Positions 7,910 through 16,689 of a stretch of DNA of 64,000 nt are shown here, piece after piece (within the stretch, counting starts at the first letter, position 1; each line of letters starts with the position of its first letter). Location of the stretch: contig NZ_JAIWNA010000001.1 of NCBI RefSeq assembly GCF_020216065.1, positions 372,001 through 436,000 of the forward strand. The letters are read 5' to 3'. Source of the stretch: Nocardia rosealba. Lineage in GTDB: Bacteria > Actinomycetota > Actinomycetes > Mycobacteriales > Mycobacteriaceae. Both the position numbers and the translations under genes were made by a program. The notes below the pieces were generated by a model. The model did not search any database and was not told the DNA's origin. It worked only from the letters and a program-made list of their open reading frames with translations.

Positions 7910-8220
7910 CCGGGGATGCCCTTGCCGACCACATGCGCGTCGAACTCGGGGTGCTTGTCGAGCCAGCCACGGATGAACGGGCAGTGCGGGGTGATGGTTC
8001 GCCCGCGCGCGATCACGTCCTCGACGGCGTAGCGGGCCAGCTTGCTGCCCAGGCCCTTGCCGCCGAAGGCGTCGTCGATCTCGGTGTGCACGAAGTCGGT
8101 GTCGTTGCCGCGCTCGATGTACTCGGCGAAGCCGGCGAGTTCGTCGCCGTAGTAGATGTCGTAGCGGTTCTTGTCGTCGTTGCGGACGACTCGGGCCTGC
8201 GACGCGGTGGTCTCCGACAT
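7906..8220 (-). CDS. Small GNAT-fold N-acetyltransferase (YjdJ-like)
   Basis: Protein of 104 residues of the short GNAT subgroup (PF14542 type). It reads YDIYYGDELAGFAEYIERGNDTDFVHTEIDDAFGGKGLGSKLARYAVEDVIARGRTITPHCPFIRGWLDKHPEF. The acetyl-CoA loop is GGKGLGSKL. The PHCPFIRGWLDKHPEF ending is typical of the family. Start at 8220 (MSETTASQ). It is coupled to pirin through a 4-base overlap. Confidence 0.88.
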   Translation of the reverse strand: MSETTASQARVVRNDDKNRYDIYYGDELAGFAEYIERGNDTDFVHTEIDDAFGGKGLGSKLARYAVEDVIARGRTITPHCPFIRGWLDKHPEFDAHVVGKGIPG

Positions 8221-8320
8221 CTTCGCGCTCCTTCCGCACCGCCAACAGGTGCGCTCGTGACTTGGTATACCGACCAACCCGGGCGCGGCGTGAGTATTCC
8301 CGCCGCGCCCCGAGCCGATG

Positions 8321-9331
8321 CTATTCGCGTCCCGCCGAGGTGAACGACATGTCCGCGTACCGTGGGCCCGCCACCTGTCCGGCGATCGGTTCCAGCGTCG
8401 CGAGTTCGTCGGCGCTGAGCCGCACCGCGGCCGCCGCGACGTTCTCGGCGAGCCTGCCGCGCTTGCGGGTGCCCGGGATGGGCACCACGGGAAGGCCGTG
8501 TGCCTCGGCGCGCGCGTGCACCCAGGCGAGGGCGACCTGGGCCTGGGTGATGCCGCGTGTTTGCGCGATCGCCGCCAGCGGTGCGAGTAGGTCGGCATTG
8601 CGTTCCGCGTTTTCGCCGGTGAAGCGGGGCATCCGCTGCCGGAAGTCGTTGCCGCCGAGGCTGTCCGCGTTGCGGAAGGCGCCGGTGAGGAACCCGCGAC
8701 CCAGCGGCGAGTACGGCACGAACGTCACACCGAGTTCGGCCGCGGCGGGCACGGCGGTGCGCTCCACATCGCGGGAGAACAGCGACCACTCCGATTGCAC
8801 GGCCGCGATCGGGTGCACCGCGTGCGCGGCGCGCAGTTCGTCGCCGGTCACCTCCGACAGGCCGAGCGCGCGGACCTTGCCCGCGGTGACCAGCTCGGCC
8901 ATCGTGGCGACGGTGTCCTCGATCGGCACGGCCGGGTCGCGGCGGTGCATGTAGTACAGGTCGATGGTGTCGACACCGAGCCTGCGCAGGCTGGCGTCCA
9001 CGGCGGCGCGGATGTATTCGGGGGAGTTGTCGAAGCCGCGGAACGTGGGATCGTCGGCCTTGCGGACGATGCCGAATTTGGTGGCGATCACCAGCTCGTC
9101 GCGGTGTTCGCGGACGAAATCGGACAGGAATTCCTCGTTGTGGCCCGAGCCGTAGATATCGGCGGTGTCGAACAGGGTCACGCCGAGTTCGAGGGCGTGC
9201 TCGAGGGTTGCCCGCGACTCGGCCAGGTCGGAGTCGCCGTAGAACTCGCTGATGCCCATGCAGCCCAGACCCTGGATGCCGACCCGTGGGCCGTCGGCGC
9301 CGAGGGTGGTGGTCGGCAGAGTGGTGCTCAT
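8321..9331 (-). CDS. Aldo/keto reductase
   Basis: NADPH-dependent oxidoreductase of 336 residues with a TIM-barrel AKR signature. The catalytic tetrad is visible as Asp55, Tyr60 (FDTADIYGSG), Lys85 (ATKFG) and His129 (DLYYMHRRD). The C-terminal VPIPGTRKRGRLAENVAAA segment is the usual coenzyme-binding block. The physiological substrate is unknown; such enzymes detoxify reactive carbonyls. It is the second gene of an operon with a MerR regulator (4-base overlap) and is probably induced by it. Confidence 0.92.
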   Translation of the reverse strand: MSTTLPTTTLGADGPRVGIQGLGCMGISEFYGDSDLAESRATLEHALELGVTLFDTADIYGSGHNEEFLSDFVREHRDELVIATKFGIVRKADDPTFRGFDNSPEYIRAAVDASLRRLGVDTIDLYYMHRRDPAVPIEDTVATMAELVTAGKVRALGLSEVTGDELRAAHAVHPIAAVQSEWSLFSRDVERTAVPAAAELGVTFVPYSPLGRGFLTGAFRNADSLGGNDFRQRMPRFTGENAERNADLLAPLAAIAQTRGITQAQVALAWVHARAEAHGLPVVPIPGTRKRGRLAENVAAAAVRLSADELATLEPIAGQVAGPRYADMSFTSAGRE

Positions 9332-9789
9332 GTATCGGTTCCTTCGCTCGTGTGCGCGGTGAGCGTGACGGGCGGGACGAACTCGGATCGGCCCTCGTAC
9401 ACGGCGATCTTGTAGTCCAGCACGGCCACGGTCTTCTGCAGTTCCGCGATCTTGTCGAGCACGTCGGCCCTGGTCTGCCGGAACATCGCCAGTCGTTGCG
9501 GGAAGGTCTGCTCACCCGCCCGCACCAGTTCGGCATACCGGATCATGTCGGCCACCGGCATGCCGGTCGTGCGCAGCCGCGCGATCAGCTCCAGCCACTC
9601 CAGGTCGCGATCGCTGAAGCGGCGGTTGCCGGTGTGGTCGCGACCGATGTAGTTCATCAGCCCGATCCGCTCGTACCAGCGCAGCGTGTCGCGACTGAGG
9701 CCCGACCGCTCGGCGACCTCGCCGATCGAGTATTTCGGGCGCTCCCGTTCGTTCGCGCCCTCGGTGTGCCGAACCGGTTCCGGATCCAT
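9328..9789 (-). CDS. MerR family transcriptional regulator
   Basis: Protein of 153 residues with the MerR winged helix (YSIGEVAERSGLSRDTLRWYERIGLM, then RRFSDRDLEWLELIARLRTTGM) followed by a dimerisation coiled coil (ADVLDKIAELQKTVAVLDYKIAVYEGR). It has no cysteine metal site, so it is a redox- or electrophile-type or orphan MerR rather than a metal sensor. I chose ATG 9789 because the MerR fold begins soon after and the operator sits just upstream. It is coupled to the aldo/keto reductase. Confidence 0.9.
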   Translation of the reverse strand: MDPEPVRHTEGANERERPKYSIGEVAERSGLSRDTLRWYERIGLMNYIGRDHTGNRRFSDRDLEWLELIARLRTTGMPVADMIRYAELVRAGEQTFPQRLAMFRQTRADVLDKIAELQKTVAVLDYKIAVYEGRSEFVPPVTLTAHTSEGTDT

Positions 9790-9832
9790 CGTGCTCGTCC
9801 CTTCTCGTGGAACTCCACCGACGCTAGCCACC

Positions 9833-9846
9833 TGGAGTGCACTCCA
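9833..9846. promoter_or_regulatory. MerR operator palindrome
   Basis: TGGAGTGCACTCCA is a perfect 14-bp palindrome, 44 bases upstream of the merR start. TTGGAG on the minus strand (9847-9842) can serve as its -35. This sequence type is familiar upstream of MerR-aldo/keto reductase pairs. Confidence 0.6.
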
Positions 9847-9875
9847 AGCAAGCCTATTCGCGGGACGAGCCGATC

Positions 9876-10244
9876 TCAGTTGTACTTCGGCAGTTCCTGT
9901 ACCGCCCAGCGGTTTCCGTCGGGGTCGGCGAAGAAGGTGAACAGGCCCCAGCCCAGATCCTGCACCGGACTCGCCTCGACGCCTGCCGCGACGAGTTGTT
10001 CGTAGGCCTGCTGGGCGCTCGGCACCACCATCTGCATGCCCTCGACGCTGCCGGGAGCAGCCTGGGTGATGCCGCGGCCGATGCAGATCGAGCAGCCCGA
10101 ACCCGGCGGGGTGAGCTGGACGAAGCGGATGTCGGGGCTCGGCGTGTGGTCGTGATCGGCGTTGAATCCGATGCTGGTGTAGAAGTCCTTGGCCCGATCG
10201 ATATCGGTGACCGGGATGGCAACGAGCTCGATTTTCCAATCCAT
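9876..10244 (-). CDS. VOC family (glyoxalase-like) protein
   Basis: Single-domain vicinal-oxygen-chelate protein of 122 residues. It reads KIELVAIPVTDIDRAKDFYTSIGFNADHDHTP...FADPDGNRWAVQELPKY, with the classic IPVxDxxRAKxFY opening and FFADPDGNRW ending. VOC proteins include glyoxalases, dioxygenases and antibiotic-binding proteins; its substrate is unknown. ATG 10244 is preferred because the fold starts there. It is divergent from a small membrane protein gene. Confidence 0.85.
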   Translation of the reverse strand: MDWKIELVAIPVTDIDRAKDFYTSIGFNADHDHTPSPDIRFVQLTPPGSGCSICIGRGITQAAPGSVEGMQMVVPSAQQAYEQLVAAGVEASPVQDLGWGLFTFFADPDGNRWAVQELPKYN

Positions 10245-10292
10245 GCGGTCAAGCATCCCACCGCCCACCGACAGAAACGTAGTGTGGATCAC

Positions 10293-10493
10293 ATGGCTAA
10301 GGAGATCGACCGCATCCGGGCCCGCTCGGCCTGGGAAACGGTGAAGGAGAGCCCGGTGATCACCGCCATCGCGGTGGCACCGGTGGTACTGGTACTCGGC
10401 GTGGTCTGGTGGCTGACGAACGGCGTGGTCGCCTTCGTGCTGCTCGCGTTGCTCGGCGTCGGGATCGTGGTCGGGGGCAAGCTGCTGAAGTAG
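10293..10493 (+). CDS. Small membrane protein
   Basis: Protein of 66 residues with two adjacent hydrophobic helices: ITAIAVAPVVLVLGVVWWLT and VVAFVLLALLGVGIVVGGKLL. The N-terminus is charged and amphipathic (MAKEIDRIRARSAWETVKES). The function is not recognised. Its stop is one base from the end of the convergent phosphatase gene. Confidence 0.6.
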   Translation: MAKEIDRIRARSAWETVKESPVITAIAVAPVVLVLGVVWWLTNGVVAFVLLALLGVGIVVGGKLLK

Positions 10494-10494
10494 G

Positions 10495-10986
10495 TCAGCG
10501 CGGCACGTGGAAGTGCGTCAGTTCGCCGGTTCCCTGGTCGACCCGCGCCCACGGCCGGTCGAACTCGAGTACCGCCAGCGCCGAGGTGGGGAATTTGCGG
10601 CTCAGTTCGGTGGCCGCGTCGGAATCGCGGTTGTTCGCGAGATCCCAAGCAGTCCAAGGGATTCCGGGAACATGACCGACAAGGAGGAGAGTCGAGACAG
10701 CATCGTCGGTGAGCTGGATCAGCTCGATCAGGGTGTGCGGGTTCGCCTCGTAGATGTCGTCGCGGTACTCGACGGGTGCGTCGATTCCGGTGGCGGCCAG
10801 GGTGAGCCGGGTGCGCTTGGCGGTGGAGCAGCGCACCGCGTCGATCGCCGGCTGGGTGGCGCGCAACCAGTCGCCCGCGAGTGCGGCTTCGCGTTCGCCG
10901 CGCGGTGCCAGTGGCCGTTCGTGGTCCTCCACCCCGTCCGGGTACGCCGATTTTCCGTGCCGCATCAGGATCAGGGTCACCGCCAT
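10495..10986 (-). CDS. SixA-type histidine phosphatase
   Basis: Protein of 163 residues of the short branch of the histidine phosphatase superfamily. It has the RHG nucleophile motif at the N-terminus (LILMRHGKSAYPDG), the second-half STAKRTRLT block and LVGHVPGI, with the second catalytic His. SixA proteins dephosphorylate phosphohistidine on signalling proteins, but many actinobacterial members have unknown targets. Confidence 0.88.
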   Translation of the reverse strand: MAVTLILMRHGKSAYPDGVEDHERPLAPRGEREAALAGDWLRATQPAIDAVRCSTAKRTRLTLAATGIDAPVEYRDDIYEANPHTLIELIQLTDDAVSTLLLVGHVPGIPWTAWDLANNRDSDAATELSRKFPTSALAVLEFDRPWARVDQGTGELTHFHVPR

Positions 10987-11103
10987 GTACTACACGGTAA
11001 TCGTGCACACCGGTGAGGTCGCAGTCACACTCGAGGCACACTGAAAGCTGCGTCACTCATACCCGAGGTGACGTCCGACCACACATTTCGAGGATCTGCA
11101 CCC

Positions 11104-12762
11104 ATGGCCTACGTCATCACGCAGCGTTGTTGCAACGACGCCAGCTGCGTCACCGAGTGCCCGGTCGACTGCATCCGCCCGACCCCGGATCAGCCGGAGT
11201 TCGCCACGGCGGAAATGCTCTACATCGACCCAGACACCTGTATCGACTGCGGCGCCTGTGTCGATGCGTGCCCGGTGGACGCCATCTTCTCCGAGGACGA
11301 CCTCCTCGCCTCGCTCGGCAGGTACCGCGAGATCAATGCCGACTACTTCCGGCGTCACCCGCTGGAGACGAATTTCGACCCACTCGCCACCCCCGTGCGC
11401 CCACCGAAGAGTCTCGGCACCTTGCGCGTCGCGATCGTCGGTGCGGGCCCGGCGGCCTGCTACGCCGCCGACGAGCTGTTGCGGCGCAGCGATGTCGAGG
11501 TGGAGATGTTCGACCGGCTGCCGACGCCGTGGGGCCTGGTTCGCGCGGGTGTGGCGCCCGATCACGCGGGCACCAAGAACGTCGCGACGATGTTCGAATC
11601 GGCCTTCCGTCGCGACACTCTGCAGTACTACCTCAATGTCGAGATCGGCGAACACATCGATCACCGTGAGCTGCTCGAGCACCACCACGCCGTGATCTAC
11701 GCCGTCGGCGCGTCGAGCGACCGCAAGCTCGGTGTCCCGGGTGAGGACCTGCCCGGCAGCCATTCGGCCACCGAGTTCGTCGCCTGGTACAACGGCCATC
11801 CCGATTTCGCCGAGCGCGAGTTCGACCTGTCGGGTGAGCGGGCGGTGATCGTCGGCAACGGCAATGTGGCGCTCGACGTGGCGCGCGTGCTCACCGTCGA
11901 CCCCGACGAGCTGGCCAAGACCGATATCGCCGACCACGCCCTGGACGCCCTGCGCCGCAGCAACATCCGCGAGGTCGTGATTCTCGGCCGCCGTGGTCCG
12001 CTGCAGGCGGCGTACAGCTCGCCGGAGTTCCTCGCGCTCACCCATCTGAAGGGCGTCGACGTGGTCGTCGATCCCGCCGACCTCGAACTCGACGAGCACA
12101 GCCGCGCGATCCTCGACGACCCGAACATCGAGCCGTCGCTGCGCCTGAAATACCAGCTGGCCCAGGAGTATTCGACCGGCCGTCGCGATCCGGCGAACAA
12201 GCGCATCGTCTTCCGCTACCTGGCCACCCCCACCGAGGTACTCGGTGACGACCACGTCACCGGTATCGAGTTCGCGCACAACGAACTCACCGCCGACCTC
12301 GTCGCCACCCCCACCGACCGCACCGAACGCCTCGACACCGGCCTGGTGCTCCGCTCGATCGGCTACCGTGGCGTCCCCGTGCCCGGCCTGCCGTTCGACG
12401 AACGTCGCGGAGTGGTGCCGAGCGAGCACGGCCGCGTGCTCGCCGACACCCAGCCCCTGCCCGGTGTGTACGTGGCGGGATGGATCAAGCGCGGTCCGCG
12501 CGGCGTGATCGGCTCCAACCGGATCGATGCCGAGGAAACCGTCGAAGCCCTGATCGCCGACTTCATCGCGGGCAGACTCACCACCCCCACCGGTGACCGG
12601 GCCGCCCTGCGCGCCCTGCTCACCGAGCGTCAGCCCGACCTCGTCGACCGCGCCGCCTGGAAGACCATCGACCAGGCGGAAAAGGCCGCAGGCAAAGCGG
12701 CAGGCCGGCCCCGCGTCAAGTTCACCACCCGCGCCGACCTCCTCAAGGCCGCGAAGGGCTAG
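11104..12762 (+). CDS. fprB: Ferredoxin/ferredoxin-NADP+ reductase fusion, FprB-like
   Basis: Protein of 552 residues. The first 100 residues are a bacterial-type 3Fe-4S/4Fe-4S ferredoxin with two cysteine clusters (CCNDASCVTECPVDC and CIDCGACVDACPVD). The rest is an adrenodoxin-reductase-like FAD/NADP oxidoreductase with GAGPAACYAADEL for FAD, GNGNVALDVARVL for NADP and a C-terminal GWIKRGPRGVIGSNRIDA block. It matches mycobacterial FprB. It passes electrons from NADPH to cytochromes P450 or other ferredoxin-linked enzymes. The ATG at 11104 is chosen because the ferredoxin domain starts immediately. It stands alone on the plus strand. Confidence 0.9.
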   Translation: MAYVITQRCCNDASCVTECPVDCIRPTPDQPEFATAEMLYIDPDTCIDCGACVDACPVDAIFSEDDLLASLGRYREINADYFRRHPLETNFDPLATPVRPPKSLGTLRVAIVGAGPAACYAADELLRRSDVEVEMFDRLPTPWGLVRAGVAPDHAGTKNVATMFESAFRRDTLQYYLNVEIGEHIDHRELLEHHHAVIYAVGASSDRKLGVPGEDLPGSHSATEFVAWYNGHPDFAEREFDLSGERAVIVGNGNVALDVARVLTVDPDELAKTDIADHALDALRRSNIREVVILGRRGPLQAAYSSPEFLALTHLKGVDVVVDPADLELDEHSRAILDDPNIEPSLRLKYQLAQEYSTGRRDPANKRIVFRYLATPTEVLGDDHVTGIEFAHNELTADLVATPTDRTERLDTGLVLRSIGYRGVPVPGLPFDERRGVVPSEHGRVLADTQPLPGVYVAGWIKRGPRGVIGSNRIDAEETVEALIADFIAGRLTTPTGDRAALRALLTERQPDLVDRAAWKTIDQAEKAAGKAAGRPRVKFTTRADLLKAAKG

Positions 12763-12775
12763 ACCGACCCGCGAC

Positions 12776-12820
12776 GGTTCTCGGTCGCCTCGATCCTGAC
12801 CAAGAAGCAGGCCGAGAACC
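12776..12820. repeat. Inverted repeat element, copy 1
   Basis: GGTTCTCGG and CCGAGAACC (9-bp arms, 27-base centre) just downstream of the fprB stop. The left arm and the adjoining TCGCCTCGATCCTGACC resemble the second element at 12860-12949. It lies between convergent genes, so it may serve as a terminator. Confidence 0.5.
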
Positions 12821-12859
12821 CCACCGCGAGCCCGAAAGGGCTAGGCAAAACCCGCATCC

Positions 12860-12949
12860 GGTTCTCGGCCGCCTTGATCTGGACTGACCGGAGGGTGCGA
12901 CGAAGGAGTGCCCGGAGGGAGGGAAGATCAAGGGAACAGGCCGAGAACC
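12860..12949. repeat. Nested inverted repeat element, copy 2
   Basis: Outer arms GGTTCTCGGCC and GGCCGAGAACC (11 bp) enclose inner arms CCTTGATCT and AGATCAAGG (9 bp), giving a long imperfect hairpin. The outer arms repeat those of the element at 12776-12820. It lies between the convergent fprB and thioesterase genes and is a likely bidirectional terminator or dispersed palindromic unit. Confidence 0.55.
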
Positions 12950-12969
12950 CGCGGCGCCAGCCGCAAAAA

Positions 12970-13740
12970 TCACGGCAGTGGCATGACCTTGACGACCGTG
13001 GTCGTGATCCCACCGACCACGAACCACAACCGCAACACCGGTCGCCCACTCACATCACCCGGCTCATACCGCCCGCGCACCGTGATGTGTTCCCGCGCCA
13101 GCACCGGCGCCACGTACTCGATCACCGCCCGATGCGGCACCGCGAGCAGCTTCGGGTAATCGACGAGGAACTGCTCCACGGCCTGCCAGTAGCAGGCGTT
13201 GTTCACGTGGTTGTACTGGTCGATGTCGGTGGCGCGCACCGGGAACGGCACATCGGTGTCGGATTCGCGCGGCGCCGGATCGGTGAGGTAGGGCCGCCAC
13301 CGCAGCCGGTGTTCGTCGGTGGTGCGGGCCAGGTAGGCCAGGCCTTCGTCGCTGATGCGGGCGGGCAGGTTGCTCGACTCGCTGAGGTTGATCCAGAATC
13401 CCTCGGTCTCGATCAGGCCGCCGCCCTCGCTGGTGATGCGCACGCGCATGTTCGTCCACCTGGTCGACATGCTCGCGCACCACCGCGTGAGGTGTACGCG
13501 ATCGGGGAAGACGACCGGCCGGATCACGTCGATGACGGTGCGGCGCACGATCCAGGTGGGGTCGGTGCGGTGCAGCGCGGTCTGATGCAGTTCCTCGTAG
13601 GCGATATCCTGCAGGTAGCGGGCGACCCCGTCGAAGCGCAGCCGATGGTACGGGTCCACGTCGCCGGCCCGGACAGGCCACGCCGTGGCGAAACCCGTGC
13701 CCTCCTGGGGTAGCGGGGCCAGTGGCTGATCGAGTGACAC
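12970..13740 (-). CDS. Acyl-ACP thioesterase-like double hotdog protein
   Basis: Protein of 256 residues with two tandem hotdog halves. The first has WPVRAGDVDPYHRLRFDGVARYLQDIAYE. The second has FPVRATDIDQYNHVNNACYWQAVEQFL, where DIDxxxHVNN is the thioesterase signature. It matches the PF01643/acyl-ACP thioesterase group found in mycolate-making actinomycetes, which would release fatty acids from ACP. I prefer the GTG at 13740 because GGAG lies 5 bases upstream; an ATG at 13764 would add eight residues. Confidence 0.85.
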   Translation of the reverse strand: MSLDQPLAPLPQEGTGFATAWPVRAGDVDPYHRLRFDGVARYLQDIAYEELHQTALHRTDPTWIVRRTVIDVIRPVVFPDRVHLTRWCASMSTRWTNMRVRITSEGGGLIETEGFWINLSESSNLPARISDEGLAYLARTTDEHRLRWRPYLTDPAPRESDTDVPFPVRATDIDQYNHVNNACYWQAVEQFLVDYPKLLAVPHRAVIEYVAPVLAREHITVRGRYEPGDVSGRPVLRLWFVVGGITTTVVKVMPLP

Positions 13741-13865
13741 GTGTGCTCCTTGCGCGGTCCACACAGGTGAGCCGCGACTTCTTGCGTAGTTCTGCCCTCG
13801 ACTTTACGGTGCGCAGATCACACCCTCACGTCGAGCCGGGACTAGCCCCCACCGGCGTACATGAC

Positions 13866-13890
13866 AAGTGCTGTAGGCGCCCGGTAACCT
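13866..13890 (+). promoter_or_regulatory. Weak candidate promoter of the kinase gene
   Basis: An ATGACA at 13861-13866 and TAACCT at 13885-13890 are separated by 18 bases. The start point would be near 13897, the ATG of the kinase, again suggesting a leaderless mRNA. The -35 match is imperfect. Confidence 0.3.
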
Positions 13891-13896
13891 GCTGGA

Positions 13897-15594
13897 ATGG
13901 CCGGCGGGGCGATGGCAGGCGCGATGTTCGGTCGCTATGAGTTGCGTCGTCTTCTCGGAGTCGGCGGTATGGGCGAGGTCTACGAGGCTTTCGACACCAC
14001 CAAGGATCGCGTCGTCGCGCTCAAGGTGCTCAATCGTGAGCTGGCGGCCGACCCCACCTATGTGCAGCGTTTCCGCCGCGAATCCCATGCGATGGCCAGT
14101 GTGCAGGAGCCGCACGTCATCCCGGTGCACGACTGGGGCGAGGTCGACGGTGTGCTCTACATCGACATGCGCCTGGTGCGCGGTTCCGATCTCAAGGAGC
14201 GGTTGCAGCAGCACGGCAAGCTCACGCCCGGCGAGGCGGTGCAGGTGGTCGAGCAGATCGCGGCGGCGCTCGATGCCGCGCACGAGCTCGGCCTGGTGCA
14301 TCGCGACGTGAAGCCGGCCAACATCCTGCTCACGGCCAACCTGTTCGCCTATCTGGTCGACTTCGGTATCGCGCACGGTGCGTCCGATCCGCAGCTCACC
14401 AGCGCGGGCAGCGCCGTCGGTTCGATGGCCTACATGGCGCCGGAACGGTTCGAGGACGTGCCGATGACGCCTGCCGTCGACACCTACGCGCTCACCTGTG
14501 TGCTCTACGAGTCGCTGGTGGGGCGGGTGCCGTTTCCGGTGAACAGTCTCGCGGGCGCGATCGGTTCGCATCAGATGGCGCCGCCGCCCCGGCCGAGCGC
14601 GGCCGATCCGACGCTGTCGGCGTTCGACGCGGTGATCGAGCGTGGCATGGCCAAGCGGCCCGAGCAGCGCTACGGCTCACCGGGCGACCTGGCTCGCGCC
14701 GCCCGTGCCGCGCTGGTGCAAGCCGAACGCGACGCCCCCGCAACCGTTCCCGGTCCACGGGTGACGCCGTTGGTGAAGCAGCCGCCGCCGCGCTCGTTCA
14801 CCGGGCAGACGCGGGTCACCGGGCCGCAACCGCCGCCGCCGACCGCTCCCTCGCCGGCTCAGCCACCCGCCGCGGCGCACCGGTCCGCACCGCAGCAGCC
14901 GATCGCCGGTTTCGCGCAGTCCGGGCGGCAGCAGACCAGGATGAGCACCGGCCCCCAGTTCTCCTCGGGCGCCTACGCCCATCCGTCGGAACCACTGCCC
15001 CTGCCGCAGCGGAATTCGGCGACGCCGATTCTCGCCGGTGCGCTCGGCGCGCTGATCGTCGTGGCCGCTGTCGGTGTGGCGGTGTGGGTGATGTTGAGCG
15101 TCAACGATTCCGGAACCGACCGCGCAGGTCAGCCGGTGTCCTCGTCCAGTCTGCAGATGCCGCCGCCGGTGGTGGTGTCGGTCAGCCAGGAAGTGCCCAC
15201 CGGCATTCCGCAGGCACCGCCGACGGAGCCGAAACCGACCACAACCACTGTGCCGCCCTTGAATTCGGCCGTCACCGGCGCCGACGGGCAGGGTTTCCGC
15301 AGCGGTGGCCCGCGCTGCAACGACAACGACGCCGCCATGACGATCGCGCGCACCACCACCTCACGCGTGGTCATCTGCCACACCGGGGACGACCGCTTCT
15401 ACTACAAGGGTGTCGCGGTGAGCAACGGCAACGCGATCGAACTCGACGATCCCGTCCCGACCGGTGGCGGCGGTTTCACCGCGACCAACCCGAGCGACGG
15501 AACGAAGTACCAGGTCACGCCTGCGGGCCTGACCATCATCAAGGGTGGTTCGGTGCTCTCCAGTGAGGCGATGCTGGAATTCGCCCATCGCTGA
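13897..15594 (+). CDS. Membrane serine/threonine protein kinase (PknB-like)
   Basis: Hanks-type kinase of 565 residues. The kinase domain spans residues 13-270, with glycine loop GVGGMGEV (21-28), Lys43, HRDVKPAN (136-143) and DFG (156-158). A proline-rich juxtamembrane linker leads to one transmembrane helix at about 376-400 (LAGALGALIVVAAVGVAVWVM). The extracellular part of 165 residues contains CNDNDAAMTIARTTTSRVVICHTGDDRFYY, a Nocardia/Mycobacterium sensor domain with no known ligand. It lacks PASTA repeats, so it is not PknB itself but resembles the PknD/PknE/PknF kinases. ATGs at 13912 and 13921 are alternative starts. Confidence 0.9.
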   Translation: MAGGAMAGAMFGRYELRRLLGVGGMGEVYEAFDTTKDRVVALKVLNRELAADPTYVQRFRRESHAMASVQEPHVIPVHDWGEVDGVLYIDMRLVRGSDLKERLQQHGKLTPGEAVQVVEQIAAALDAAHELGLVHRDVKPANILLTANLFAYLVDFGIAHGASDPQLTSAGSAVGSMAYMAPERFEDVPMTPAVDTYALTCVLYESLVGRVPFPVNSLAGAIGSHQMAPPPRPSAADPTLSAFDAVIERGMAKRPEQRYGSPGDLARAARAALVQAERDAPATVPGPRVTPLVKQPPPRSFTGQTRVTGPQPPPPTAPSPAQPPAAAHRSAPQQPIAGFAQSGRQQTRMSTGPQFSSGAYAHPSEPLPLPQRNSATPILAGALGALIVVAAVGVAVWVMLSVNDSGTDRAGQPVSSSSLQMPPPVVVSVSQEVPTGIPQAPPTEPKPTTTTVPPLNSAVTGADGQGFRSGGPRCNDNDAAMTIARTTTSRVVICHTGDDRFYYKGVAVSNGNAIELDDPVPTGGGGFTATNPSDGTKYQVTPAGLTIIKGGSVLSSEAMLEFAHR

Positions 15595-15647
15595 GCGTGG
15601 CCGGGATATGTTCGACAGGGGTTTGATCGTCGAGAGAGGTTTCCCAG

Positions 15648-16622
15648 ATGCGTGCAGCTCAGGTGAGCAAGTTGGAAGGTCCGTCGTCGATCGAGATCGT
15701 CGACCTGCCCGAACCGGTCGCTTACCCGGGCGGTGTCCTCATCGATGTGCACGCCGCCGGGATCGCCTTCCCCGATGTGCTGATGACGCGCGGTCTCTAT
15801 CAGATGAAGCCGGGTCTGCCGTTCGTCGTCGGCGGTGAGGTCGGTGGCGTGGTGCGCGAGGCGCCCGCCGAATCGGGACTGCGTGCCGGTGACCGGGTCG
15901 CCGCACTGACCATGCTCGGCAACGGCGTCGCGGAGGTGGCGGTGGCGCCTGCGGACGCGGTCTTCAAGCTGCCGGACAACGTCTCGCTCGAGGCGGGCGC
16001 GGGCATCCTGTTCAACGACCTGACCGTGCACTTCTGCCTCACCAAGCGCGGCAGGCTGGCCGAGGGCGAGACCGTTCTCGTGCACGGTGCGGCCGGTGGC
16101 GTCGGTACCTCGACCCTGCGGCTGGCCAAGGCGCTCGGCGCGGGCCGGGTGATCGCGGTGGTGAGCACCGAGGCCAAGGCGCAGGTCGCCAAGGCCAACG
16201 GGGCCACCGACGTGGTGCTCACCGACGGCTGGCTGGCGGCGGTCAAGGACCTCACCGGCGGGCGGGGCGTCGACATCGTGCTCGACCCGGTGGGCGGCGA
16301 CCGTTTCACCGACAGCGTCCGCAGCCTCGCGGGTGGTGGCCGGTTGCTCGTCGTCGGGTTCACCGCGGGCGAGATCCCTACGGTGAAGGTGAACCGGCTG
16401 CTGCTCAAGAACGTGGAGGTCGTCGGCGCGGCCTGGGGTGAATGGGTGATGACTCACCCCGGTTACCTGGCCGAACAGTGGGCCGACCTGGCGCCGCTGT
16501 TCGCCTCCGGTGCCGTCACTGCGCCGGAACCGGTCCTCTACCCCTTGGAGCGCACGGCCGAAGCCGTTGCCGCCCTGGACAACCGGACCGCTACCGGCAA
16601 GGTCGTCGTACAGCTGCGCTGA
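15648..16622 (+). CDS. NADPH:quinone oxidoreductase family protein
   Basis: Medium-chain dehydrogenase/reductase of 324 residues. It has the MRAAQVSK...PYPGGVLIDVHAAGIAFPDVLMTRGLYQ opening and an NADPH site VLVHGAAGGVGTSTLRLAKALGA. No structural or catalytic zinc Cys cluster is seen, which fits zeta-crystallin-type quinone or enoyl reductases. The electron acceptor in the cell is unknown. It stands 53 bases after the kinase gene in the same direction and may be co-transcribed. Confidence 0.9.
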   Translation: MRAAQVSKLEGPSSIEIVDLPEPVAYPGGVLIDVHAAGIAFPDVLMTRGLYQMKPGLPFVVGGEVGGVVREAPAESGLRAGDRVAALTMLGNGVAEVAVAPADAVFKLPDNVSLEAGAGILFNDLTVHFCLTKRGRLAEGETVLVHGAAGGVGTSTLRLAKALGAGRVIAVVSTEAKAQVAKANGATDVVLTDGWLAAVKDLTGGRGVDIVLDPVGGDRFTDSVRSLAGGGRLLVVGFTAGEIPTVKVNRLLLKNVEVVGAAWGEWVMTHPGYLAEQWADLAPLFASGAVTAPEPVLYPLERTAEAVAALDNRTATGKVVVQLR

Positions 16623-16689
16623 CTCGGGGTGAGGTTGTCGGACCGCCGGGGTAGCGTTCGGTTCGTCGCCGGGACCGAAGGAGCGCGCC

